A DNA stretch of 64,000 bases. It comes from Cupriavidus sp. WKF15 (GTDB lineage Bacteria > Pseudomonadota > Gammaproteobacteria > Burkholderiales > Burkholderiaceae). The stretch covers positions 1,488,001 to 1,552,000 of the forward strand of contig NZ_CP119572.1 in the NCBI RefSeq assembly GCF_029278605.1, written 5' to 3'. How positions within the stretch are numbered: position 1 is the first letter of the stretch; every line of letters begins with the position of its first letter. The notes below the pieces were generated by a model that was not told the origin of the DNA, did no database searches, and saw nothing but the letters and a program-made list of their open reading frames with translations. The position numbers and the translations under genes were made by a program. This document shows positions 7,981 to 16,300 of this stretch, one piece after another.

Positions 7981-8014
7981 GAGAGCCTCCGTTCGTTTGA
8001 CAGGGTGCGTCGGA

Positions 8015-8605
8015 CTATCGTTCTACAGCGGCCAGGCGCTCGGCAACGCGTTCCCAGTGGATGTTCTGCATGAACGCATCCACGTAGGCCGCTGCCTTGG
8101 CGCCGTAGTCCATATGGTAGGAGTGCTCGTACATATCGAGCGCGAGGATGGGCGTGGCACCCGCAAGCGTGTGGGCATGATCCGACGCCCACTGGTTGAC
8201 GAGTCGCCGGTCGCGTGGCGAGTAGGTCAGCAGCACCCAGCCCGAGCCGCCGCCAAGCGCCTTGCCCATGGCCGTGAACTCAGCCTGCCAGCGCGAGACC
8301 GAGCCAAAGTCGCGTTCGATGGCAGTCCTGAGATCGCCTTCCAGCGGACCGCCATCACCGAGGCTGTCGAAATACACCTCGTGCAGGATCATGGAGTTCG
8401 CGGCAATCAGTTCCTCCCGCTTCAACCCATTGAGCACAAACACAGGGACGGTCGCCATATCCAATGCGGCAAGCTCGGCCGTGATGGCGTTCAGGCGCTT
8501 CACCGCGCCCCCGTAGTTGTTTTCGTGGTGGCTGATGATCAGCTTTTCGGACAGGCCCGGCAGGCTCGCCGGATCGCAAGCCAGCGGCTTCGTCTGGTAG
8601 GTCAT
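8015..8605 (-). CDS. chrC: Fe/Mn superoxide dismutase of the chromate operon (ChrC)
   Basis: The 196-residue protein is an Fe/Mn superoxide dismutase. Metal ligands are visible in SHHENNYGG (His26/27), ILHEVYFD (His75) and the C-terminal ALDMYEHSYHMDYG block (Asp and His). The family-typical GSGWVLLTYSP is also there. It disproportionates superoxide, which arises when chromate is reduced inside the cell. On plasmid pMOL28 of Cupriavidus metallidurans the gene after chrA encodes such a dismutase and is called chrC. The same order chrB-chrA-chrC is seen here, with 18 bases between chrA and chrC. Confidence 0.9.
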   Translation of the reverse strand: MTYQTKPLACDPASLPGLSEKLIISHHENNYGGAVKRLNAITAELAALDMATVPVFVLNGLKREELIAANSMILHEVYFDSLGDGGPLEGDLRTAIERDFGSVSRWQAEFTAMGKALGGGSGWVLLTYSPRDRRLVNQWASDHAHTLAGATPILALDMYEHSYHMDYGAKAAAYVDAFMQNIHWERVAERLAAVER

Positions 8606-8623
8606 GGGATCTCCCGTGGCGTT

Positions 8624-9826
8624 TCAGTGATGCAGCAGCGGATAGGCCACCAGCCCAATCAAGGCGGCTCCTGCAACAATCATGGGCTCGGAAAGCTTCT
8701 TGAATTTCAGCAGCAGAGCCACGGTAACAAGGGCCAGCAGCGCAGTCGGGATATCCACGATCGAACGCTTGGCCAGCACGATGACCGCTCCCGTGATGGC
8801 GCCCACGGCCGCGGCAGTGACGCCATCCACAAAGGCCAGGATGGCGGGCAGCTTGCCGTACTTCTTGAAGTAGGGGGCAGGCAGGATCGTGAACAGGTAG
8901 CAGGGCAGGAAGGTGCCGGCCGCCGCCACGCAGGCGCCAGGCAGCCCCGCGACCAGGTAGCCGATGAAGCCAACGGTGATCACCACGGGGCCGGGCGTGA
9001 TCATCGCCACGGCCACCGCATCCACGAACTGCTTGTCGTTCAGCCAGTGAAAGTCCGTGACCACGCCACCGTACAGGAATGGCACGATGGCCAGCCCCGA
9101 ACCGAAGACGAAGGCGCCGGCCTTGGCAAAGAACAAACCGATCTGCCAAAGGAGTGGCCAGTCCAGGGTACTCAGCACGCCGCTTGCCGCCGGTAACGGC
9201 GTCGCCGCCAGGGCATTCATCTTCCCCTGGCGCAGCCACTTGGGCGGGGCGCGCCAGAACCAGACCAGGACGCCGCCCGCAAGGAAGAGCCACGCCACCT
9301 CCGACTCGGTGATGACCGTGACCGCGGCGAGGACCAGGTAGACAAACCACAGCAGCTTGTCCTTGCCCACGCTCTTGTTGGTCAGCTTGTAGGCGCTGAT
9401 TGCGATGATGCCGATTACCGCGGCGCCTACGCCGTAGAACACCGACTGCATCCAGGTCAGTCCGCCGAAGCGCACGTAGGCCCAGCCGAGCGCCACCACC
9501 ATCAGGAACGAGGGCAGCACGAACGCGATGCCGACCAGCGTGGCGCCCAGCACGCGGTAGTGCACATAGCCGAGGTAGATCGCCAGCTGGGCTGCCAGCG
9601 GCCCCGGTGCGAGTTGCGCCAGCGCGAGGCCTTCCTTGTAGTCGGCATCGGTGATCCACTGCCGCGCATCCACCAGGTCCCGGTGCATATAGCCGGCGAG
9701 CGCCACCGGACCGCCAAAGCCGAGGGTGCCCAGCCGCAGGAAGTACATCACCAGTTGCCGCAACGTGTAACCAGCGTGTCCGTGCGGGGATTGGTCCGAG
9801 GTGTCGGGTGGTAGGGGCGAGTTCAT
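8624..9826 (-). CDS. chrA: Chromate efflux transporter ChrA (CHR family)
   Basis: The 400-residue membrane protein has two homologous CHR halves. The N-terminal half shows FLRLGTLGFGGPVALAGYMHRDLV and LAQLAPGPLAAQLAIYLGY. The C-terminal half shows FFAKAGAFVFGSGLAIVPFL and MITPGPVVITVGFIGYLVAG. About ten membrane segments are evident. The protein exports chromate across the inner membrane using the proton motive force. It follows chrB with a 57-base gap that contains a short direct repeat (GGGGAAATCT twice). A His-rich stretch near the N-terminus is limited to HGHAG. Confidence 0.95.
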   Translation of the reverse strand: MNSPLPPDTSDQSPHGHAGYTLRQLVMYFLRLGTLGFGGPVALAGYMHRDLVDARQWITDADYKEGLALAQLAPGPLAAQLAIYLGYVHYRVLGATLVGIAFVLPSFLMVVALGWAYVRFGGLTWMQSVFYGVGAAVIGIIAISAYKLTNKSVGKDKLLWFVYLVLAAVTVITESEVAWLFLAGGVLVWFWRAPPKWLRQGKMNALAATPLPAASGVLSTLDWPLLWQIGLFFAKAGAFVFGSGLAIVPFLYGGVVTDFHWLNDKQFVDAVAVAMITPGPVVITVGFIGYLVAGLPGACVAAAGTFLPCYLFTILPAPYFKKYGKLPAILAFVDGVTAAAVGAITGAVIVLAKRSIVDIPTALLALVTVALLLKFKKLSEPMIVAGAALIGLVAYPLLHH

Positions 9827-9883
9827 CGTTTGTCTTGGGAAGGGGAAATCTGGGGAAATCTGACTCTGCTGAAGTGCAACGGC

Positions 9884-10858
9884 CTAGCGCTTGCGACTTC
9901 CGGAAAAATGCGTGTGGAGGGAGTCGAGGACGTGGCTGATTTCGTCGAGCAGCGCATCGTCATCGGGCAAGCGTTCACGCGCGCCAGCCAGCACGGCTTC
10001 AAAGCCAGTCGCCTCCGCAACCGGCGTACCGCCGATGTCCAGCACATGGACCATCTGGCCAAGGTGAACCAGTCCTTTGTCCTCCTCGAGCCCGAAGCTG
10101 GCGAGCAACACCTCGAAGGAAACGCGGTCGCCAATATGCGTGAACGTCGCCCCATCGAAGTCGAACCCGAGCACGTCGTCCGGGCATTGACGAACGTCGT
10201 CGAGCCAGAGGAAGGTGGCATGGGGGTCGATGAAGCGGCGGATCAACCAGGCACAGGCGACGCGGTCCACCCAGAGGTGCCGCCGTGTCGCCCAGCGTCG
10301 TCCCTGGTACTGGGCCGGGTCTCGCCGCGGGATGCTGCCCGCCACGCCGTGCGGCTCTCCCGGCGACAGCATGATGTCGACGGCCGCGTTGAAATCGCGC
10401 CATTGCGCTTCCGCACGGGCTGACGCCTCGTTGGGGAAAAAGTCGATCTTGCGTATCGCGTCGAGTCCCCGGCCGTGGCGGCGGGCAATGCGCAGCAACT
10501 CCGCTTCACCCGCGCTGCCCAGCGTTGCGCGCGCGCCTGAAAGCTCCGCCGTCCAGGCTGCGTATTCGGCCGTCCGGTCGAACAGTGCGCGATACTCGAG
10601 ATCCTGCTGCGCATCGGTGGCCTGAACCGACAGAATCCAGACTTTGCCGTCCTCGCCGGCCGCGTCGTCGGCCAGGGACTGGAGCTGGGCACGGGGTCCC
10701 GTCAGGTTGGGCAACAGATAGGCACCATCGCGCAGCGCTGCGCCGCCCAATGACTTGATGCCGCGCCACAGCCGCATACGCGGCGTGGCTGCCGACGTCG
10801 GCAGGCTGACGACCAGCAGCAGCCAGGCGGTTTCGGGGAGCGATTGACGAGCATTCAT
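9884..10858 (-). CDS. chrB: Chromate-sensing regulator ChrB
   Basis: The 324-residue protein has the two ChrB parts. The N-terminal part (about 10-150: LLLVVSLPTSAATPRMRLWRGIKSLGG ...) holds the winged-helix-like DNA-binding region. The C-terminal part (about 190-320) holds the chromate-response domain with RRHLWVDRVACAWLIRRFID and FDGATFTHIGDRVSFEVLL. In Cupriavidus and Ochrobactrum ChrB regulates the chr promoter in response to chromate. It is the first gene of an eight-gene minus-strand operon. Two perfect inverted repeats lie just upstream and are candidate ChrB sites. Confidence 0.9.
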   Translation of the reverse strand: MNARQSLPETAWLLLVVSLPTSAATPRMRLWRGIKSLGGAALRDGAYLLPNLTGPRAQLQSLADDAAGEDGKVWILSVQATDAQQDLEYRALFDRTAEYAAWTAELSGARATLGSAGEAELLRIARRHGRGLDAIRKIDFFPNEASARAEAQWRDFNAAVDIMLSPGEPHGVAGSIPRRDPAQYQGRRWATRRHLWVDRVACAWLIRRFIDPHATFLWLDDVRQCPDDVLGFDFDGATFTHIGDRVSFEVLLASFGLEEDKGLVHLGQMVHVLDIGGTPVAEATGFEAVLAGARERLPDDDALLDEISHVLDSLHTHFSGSRKR

Positions 10859-10862
10859 GTGC

Positions 10863-10875
10863 CCAGCTTAGCTGG
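10863..10875. promoter_or_regulatory. Inverted repeat directly upstream of chrB
   Basis: The 13-bp sequence CCAGCTTAGCTGG is a perfect palindrome around one T and lies 4 bases before the chrB start codon. On the minus strand a TTGAAG/TAAGCT pair with 17-base spacing ends on this repeat, so it could sit at the transcription start. A role as operator is inferred. Confidence 0.45.
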
Positions 10876-10896
10876 TCGTAGTGGCTGCTTCAATGT

Positions 10897-10912
10897 TGTA
10901 GAAACCTCTACA
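10897..10912. promoter_or_regulatory. Second inverted repeat in the chrB/DMT divergent region
   Basis: TGTAGA and TCTACA flank a 4-base centre (AACC), a perfect 6+6 palindrome in the 280-base region between chrB and the divergent EamA transporter. It is the strongest candidate for the ChrB operator because it lies about 40 bases before chrB and could also influence the divergent gene. Confidence 0.5.
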
Positions 10913-11138
10913 GCTTCTGATTCGATGCCGCGAGGATGCCTCATGGGTCACATTTATTACGTCTTCATTTATTGCGTCTTCCGGTAGCTGCCTCGAAATA
11001 CGTGGACCGTGGGCTGACTGCTGCCGGCCATTTGTGGCATGGTGCTGAATTGCCAGGCCGCCGGCGAACCGGGACCGCAAGCCGTGCTGGAAATCTGAGT
11101 TTGCGAGTCCGGGTTCGCCTCATCCCTGTGATCCGTCC

Positions 11139-12194
11139 ATGTCCATTCGTACCGCATCCCCGGCATTACTGGCAGCCCTGCTGTTCGGCGCAAGCACACC
11201 GCTGGCCAAGGCGCTGACCGGATCCGTAGCCCCGCTCCTGCTGGCGGGCCTGCTATATCTTGGCAGCGGCATCGGACTGGCGTTTGTCCTCGCAATCCGA
11301 AGAATCTGGATGACGCCTGATCCGGGTGGTGGTCACGGCGGCATTCCGCGCGCGGAGGTACCGTGGCTGATTGGCGCAATCGTTGCGGGAGGCATAGCGG
11401 GACCGGCGCTGCTGATGACCGGGCTCGTCTCGACCAGCGCCGCTTCGGCATCGCTTCTGCTGAACGTGGAGGGCGTGTTCACGGCCGTCATCGCCTGGGT
11501 GGTGTTCAAGGAAAACGCCGACCGGCAGATTGTCCTGGGGATGATCGCGATCGTGGCTGGCGGCTTGCTGCTTTCGTGGCAGCCGGGCAGTCTGCAGATG
11601 TCGCCCGGCGCTTTGCTGATCGTTGGCGCCTGTCTATGTTGGGCGATCGATAACAACCTGACCCGGAAGGTCTCCAGCAACGATGCGCTCCTGATTGCGT
11701 GCCTGAAGGGGCTGGTCGCGGGGCTGTGCAACACCGGGCTCGCCCTGATGCAAGGAGCGGCGCTTCCACCGGTCAGTGCCGCGGCGGAAGCGTTGATCGT
11801 CGGATTTGCCGGGTACGGTGTGAGTCTTGCCTTGTTCGTGGTCGGATTGCGTGTGTTGGGGACAGCTCGAACCGGGGCGTATTTCTCCGTCGCGCCATTG
11901 TTTGGCGTCCTGATCTCGTTTGTGATCTGGCCCGAGGTGCCGGGCCTGGCGTTCTGGTTTGCCGCGGCGCTGATGGCCTTGGGCGTGTGGTTGCATCTGC
12001 GCGAGCGGCACGAGCACGAGCATACCCATGAGCCACTGGCGCACAGCCACTCGCATCGGCACGACCAGCATCATCAGCATGAGCACGACTTCCCATGGGA
12101 TGGCAAGGAGCCCCACAGGCATTGGCATGAGCACGAGGTGATGGTGCACAAGCATCCGCATTATCCGGACGTGCATCATCGCCATTCTCACTAG
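11139..12194 (+). CDS. EamA/DMT-family transporter with histidine-rich C-terminal tail
   Basis: The 351-residue protein has ten predicted membrane helices in two EamA halves (LLFGASTPLAKAL ... and LIVGACLCWAIDNNLTRKV...). The last 61 residues contain 23 histidines in HEHEHTHE- and HSHSHRH-like runs. EamA proteins move small metabolites. His-rich tails of this sort usually bind transition-metal ions such as Ni, Co, Zn or Cu. The gene diverges from the chromate operon and could share its control region. Substrate and link to chromate are unproven. It may be a metal efflux or sensing carrier. Confidence 0.82.
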   Translation: MSIRTASPALLAALLFGASTPLAKALTGSVAPLLLAGLLYLGSGIGLAFVLAIRRIWMTPDPGGGHGGIPRAEVPWLIGAIVAGGIAGPALLMTGLVSTSAASASLLLNVEGVFTAVIAWVVFKENADRQIVLGMIAIVAGGLLLSWQPGSLQMSPGALLIVGACLCWAIDNNLTRKVSSNDALLIACLKGLVAGLCNTGLALMQGAALPPVSAAAEALIVGFAGYGVSLALFVVGLRVLGTARTGAYFSVAPLFGVLISFVIWPEVPGLAFWFAAALMALGVWLHLRERHEHEHTHEPLAHSHSHRHDQHHQHEHDFPWDGKEPHRHWHEHEVMVHKHPHYPDVHHRHSH

Positions 12195-12267
12195 GGAAAC
12201 GCGATCAATGAGGTCGGCGAGTAGCGGTGTAGGTAAGCGCGACCATAGTGTGAGAGAAGAGGACCAA

Positions 12268-12307
12268 GCGTATTAGCGTATTAGCGTATTAGCGTGTTAG
12301 CGTGTTG
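12268..12307. repeat. Five tandem copies of an 8-bp unit
   Basis: Three perfect GCGTATTA units are followed by GCGTGTTA and GCGTGTTG. The array covers the last codons and stop of the ycgR-like gene on the minus strand. Because the unit is 8 bp, adding or losing copies shifts the frame, but each unit carries a TAA in the minus direction, so the protein end would barely change. Confidence 0.85.
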
Positions 12308-13016
12308 CCACGGCGGCGCCTGCTCGGCTTGCCATTTCGAGCTGGTAGACGAGTCGCTGAAGAAAGGTTCTCTGCAAGGGGGAAATCGATACGAAGGTAC
12401 AGCCAATGAGGTGGAGCGTCTTGTCGTGACGGCGGATGAAGCCATGTCCTGCAGTCTGCAGCCACACTTCCATGGCACCATGAGCGCCAAAGTTCAGGTT
12501 GCATTGAGGCATTGTTGTGCCCGCCGGTAGCTTCTCGGTGAGAGGATCTGTTGAACTCAAGCCGACACCACTCTGCGAAATATTGTCGATTCCCAATGTG
12601 AGCAGGCGGCCGTCCGACGCTTGAACCTTGCACGTGAAGTTCAAGCTTGGGCTGATCTGCGCGCGGGGGTGCTGCCGTCGTTCGGTGAACACAAGATCGG
12701 AGGGGAAATCTGCTGCGCAGGCAAGTCCTCCCTGGTAGCTGATCGTGCGCGGATTTGCGATGGCAAACCGAATGGATGTGCCGCGCAGCATCGCTTCGAA
12801 GGTGACTTCTCCCGAGGATAGAAGGAAATCTCGCTCGGATGATGTCCGACAGCCCTCCAGAACATAGGTTCGCGTAAGAGGATTTACCTGAAGAATGGTG
12901 GTCGTTAAGGTATAGCCGCCTCGTCCATGAAGGCGACCCGTGCATTGAAGCCAGGCCAGATCCTGTAGCGCAAGACTGACTTGCGATGGCTGAATAGGTT
13001 GATTAGGCGGACTCAA
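12297..13016 (-). CDS. YcgR-like PilZ-domain c-di-GMP receptor
   Basis: The 239-residue protein has an N-terminal YcgR-type beta domain (about 10-110) and a C-terminal PilZ domain (about 112-230). The c-di-GMP motifs are intact: RRQHPR (R-x-x-x-R) at about 112-117 and DNISQSGVG ([DN]-x-S-x-x-G) about 30 residues later. YcgR proteins bind c-di-GMP and brake flagellar rotation. Here it lies downstream of the cellulose operon on the same strand, separated by 357 bases, so it may link c-di-GMP to the switch between swimming and cellulose production. The stop codon lies inside an octanucleotide repeat. Confidence 0.85.
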   Translation of the reverse strand: MSPPNQPIQPSQVSLALQDLAWLQCTGRLHGRGGYTLTTTILQVNPLTRTYVLEGCRTSSERDFLLSSGEVTFEAMLRGTSIRFAIANPRTISYQGGLACAADFPSDLVFTERRQHPRAQISPSLNFTCKVQASDGRLLTLGIDNISQSGVGLSSTDPLTEKLPAGTTMPQCNLNFGAHGAMEVWLQTAGHGFIRRHDKTLHLIGCTFVSISPLQRTFLQRLVYQLEMASRAGAAVATR

Positions 13017-13092
13017 TTCAGTTCACTCCGAAGATCTCGCGTGGCGGGGCAGTGTCGAACGATCCCTCAACGGCAGCGATTGGCGATTCTGT

Positions 13093-13115
13093 ACCCCCAT
13101 CTAGTGGGTGGGGGT
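13093..13115. repeat. Inverted repeat upstream of the ycgR-like gene
   Basis: ACCCCCA and TGGGGGT form a 7-bp stem around a 9-base loop, 77 bases upstream of the PilZ gene start. There is no U-run in either direction. It could be an attenuator or just a stable leader hairpin. Apart from this and the possible DUF1016 fragment, nothing else is recognised in the gap 13017-13373. Confidence 0.4.
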
Positions 13116-13243
13116 CCGTCCTGCAAGATGAGCAAGCAGGTCGACTGGCGACGGGACAGGATGCGAAATTTCGGGGCAGGGCTTTTGAAAATCTCGTCAG
13201 CCGTGGAAATGACAGGCGGTTTCCGCGAAATGCGGTCGAGGGG

Positions 13244-13372
13244 TTAAGCCCGGTAGAACAGGCGCAGTTGTTCCACATTGCGCGCAAAGGAGCCGCGCCC
13301 GAACTTCTTGACGGCAAGCAGGTAGGAGCCGCCCGGTAGAAGTGCTTTCGATCTCAGCAAAAATTCATCCAA
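13244..13372 (-). pseudogene. Possible remnant of a DUF1016/YhcG-type nuclease N-terminal region
   Basis: Just after bcsC the minus strand reads open for about 42 codons in another frame. The last part, LLAVKKFGRGSFARNVEQLRLFYRA, resembles the K-x-[FY]-GRGF-x-x-x-N-[LV]-x-x-MR-x-FY-x-A[YF] block of DUF1016 N-terminal domains of PDDEXK nucleases. A stop follows and the rest of the family is absent. There is no good start codon or ribosome site. This is a tentative call. It could equally be a short unrelated open frame. Confidence 0.3.
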
Positions 13373-13373
13373 A

Positions 13374-16300
13374 TCAGAACGGCAGTGGCGCAACGGCCGA
13401 GCGAGGCGGTACCGGGGGGAAGCCGATCGGATCTGTCTGCCGTTGCAACGCATATCGCACGTACATGCCGGCGTACCACTGGCGGTAGTCGCGTGCGTTG
13501 TCGATGCCTAGCAGTCCACCGACGAACAATTGCTGTGCCGCCTGGTATTCGACGGTACCGACCAGGTTGTAGGCAATGCCGGTTTTGGACTGGCCGGGAT
13601 ACACCGCCGAATTCAGGCTGGTCAAGTTGTTAGCCTTGGCCAGCGCGACGGCAGCGTTGGCCGCAGCCTGGGCGTTGGCATCCGTCGGAAAGTACGGCGC
13701 ATCGTTTTCATGAAATGCCTGAAGGCCCAGTGCACCGCGCATATGGTAGGACAGTCGGCCGCTACGCCCCTCCAATGCCAGCGGCACCGTCACGGAGAAG
13801 TATGTCTGAGGGCTGAAGTAGCCGCCATGGCCGAAGGTGAAGTAACGCAAGTTCTCGCTGTAGCCCATCGACGTAAAGTTGATGCCCGACGTGAAGCGCT
13901 GCGTGTCGGAGTCGATCAGTTTCATGTAGAAGCCGCCGCCGCCTTCCCATTTGCTATTGCGAGCAACATCGTGGCCAGTCAACACGCTGTATCCGCCATA
14001 ACCGTAGATGCCGAAGGCGCCGTCGCTCCAGCCAAGTTCGGCACGGCCGCCGCTGGCCATCACGCCGCCCCACGCTAGGCCTGAGCGCTCGTCGCGCGCC
14101 CCTGCGTAGGACAGCAGGCTGTCGGTAACCGGCCGGCGCGATGCGGTCATGCCGAGCGTGGTCCGCTGCGTTAACGGCAGGTTGACACGCGCGCCGGCGT
14201 TCACGTCGGTGTATCGGAAGCCAAGTGGCGTGCTGCCGATGTCCACGCCAAAACGGTCGGTGTCATATGCCACGCCCACGGCCACACCAAATGCACTTTG
14301 CGATCCGGCCGACGTCGACTTCAGGTTCTGACCGAACAAGTTCTGGCTGGTGCCGGGGACGGCCCAGCCCAGCGGACCGGCGCCGAATCGACTGCCGTTG
14401 TTGAAATCGGTGCCGACATTGCCGGCATCCAGCGCCACCGGTGTTACGCGTGCCACCAGCTTGCCGTCGCCGACGGCGAACTTGGCCTCGCTCACCACTT
14501 GCAACTCCGTAAGTTGACTCATGCCGGAGTCCCCGTTCCGGCCTCGAAGCATGGGGCCGCCGGCGCTCGTGCTGGTGCGCTGCTGCTCGATCTCGCGCAA
14601 TTCTTCGCGTGCGGTCCTGGGACCAGCGGGCAGGGCAGGCGCATCGGCATCCGCTAGCCATGGTTCGCGGGCTTGGGCGCCCAGCGGTCGCTGTGCCGGC
14701 GCGGCGGCGTTGGCCGATGTGCGCAGGTCAGGGTGGGCATATGCCTGCGGGTCGGCATAGCCTTGCGGCACGGGAGCAGGCGTGCGGCCAGAGAGGGCGG
14801 GGCGTGCCGCCGTTCGCCCGTTGGCGATGCCGCCACTTGCCGGCAGGTACGACACTGGCGTCGCGATGGCACCAGCACTCATCGCGGAGTTGGTTGGCGA
14901 TCTCGCCACTGTTCCGACCGGCTGCGGAATGTAAGGCTGGTCCGGTGCCGCAGCGGCAAACTGGCGCACCGGCGCAGGCACCGTCGCACTCGCCGTGGGC
15001 ACGAGTTGATAAGGTGTGTAAGACCCGGAGGGTGGCAAGTCGGACGCCTGGCGCTGGCCCGGCAGGCCGACAAAAGGGTTGGCCGGTACGCGGTCGAAGG
15101 CGCTACCGGGCTGGGCGCCGGTACCCGCCAGGCGGCCTTCAGCGGTGACGGCAGCGCGGAAGTATTCGGCCGCCTTGGCATTCTTGCCCTGAGCCTTGTA
15201 GAGTCGGCCAGCTGTCGTCAGTACGTTGACCGAGTCGGGGGCCTGCTGCAGCGCTGGTTGCAGCGCCCGTTCGGCCCAGTCGTATTCCCTGGCGGCCGTG
15301 GCAGTACCGATGGCGGCCAGGCGTAGGTCCAGATTGCGCGGATCCTTGGCAAGCACGCTTTCGTACAACGCCAGCGCCTTGCCATTCTCGCCGGCCTGCG
15401 CATACATGCGGGCGAGGCTGGCACGCACTGACGGATTGCCGCCGCGCTCGGAGAGTGCCACGGCCAGTGTGTCGTAGGCGGCCACGAGATCGCCGGCCGC
15501 CGTCAGGGCGTCGGCTTGCCGAACGATATAGGCAATGCGGATGTCGTCATAGCCGCGCCGCTGCTCGGACGTCATGTCCGCGTTTGCGAGTTGGCGCAAC
15601 ACGCCGGCCAACTCCATGTCTTGCTGCGTTTTGAGCAGGACAGCGGCGTACTGAAGCTGCATGCCAACGTCGGGTAGCCCCGCGCGGCGCATTGCGGCGC
15701 GCATCAGCGACAGGGCATGCGCGCTATTACCCGCGTCGGCATAGGCTAGCGCGAGCGCCCCTGTCAATTCGACGTCCTGCCCAGCATAGCGCTCGGCGTG
15801 TTGCAACACGCCAATGGCGGCGGGCTGCTGATCGGCTGCCGCAAGTTCGCTGGCGCGGCCAGCCTCGGCGTGGACCCACAGACGACGCTGAAGCTTGCCC
15901 ATGTCGTTGCTGCGCTGATTGGCGGGAATGCGCTCGAGGAGGTCAAGTCCGCGCTGCCAGTCGTTCGATTCAGCAGCCGCGAGGGCGCTGGCAAACAGTG
16001 CGTCCGGCTCGCCTGGCGCGGACAACAACAGGTTGTCCATGACACCGCGGGCCTGGTCCTTCATGCCCATCGCGATGTAGTGGCGCGCGACTTCAAGCCT
16101 TACCCACGGATTCGTCGGGTCGTTAGCCATTGCGTCCTCGAGGAGCCGGCGCGCTCCGGCCGAATCCCCTTGCCGCATGGCCTCTTGCGCCTGTATGCGT
16201 GCCTGGTCGGCACGCATCCTGCCAAGTGGTGCGAGTTGTTCGCGCTGCACCGGCGTCATGCGCTCGACCAGGGCCAGCGCCTCAGTGTTCTTGTTCTGCG

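Noticed and set aside
7859..9196. 445-codon plus-strand frame opposite chrC and chrA
   Set aside because: It is antisense to two firmly identified chromate genes.
12268..12307. CRISPR-like array
   Set aside because: The repeats are 8-bp head-to-tail units without spacers. No CRISPR array or cas gene was seen in the window.
13017..13373. c-di-GMP riboswitch upstream of the PilZ gene
   Set aside because: The words GCGCAAAGG and ACGGCAAGC suggested a GEMM-I element, but they are on the wrong strand for the PilZ gene and the paired helices could not be built.
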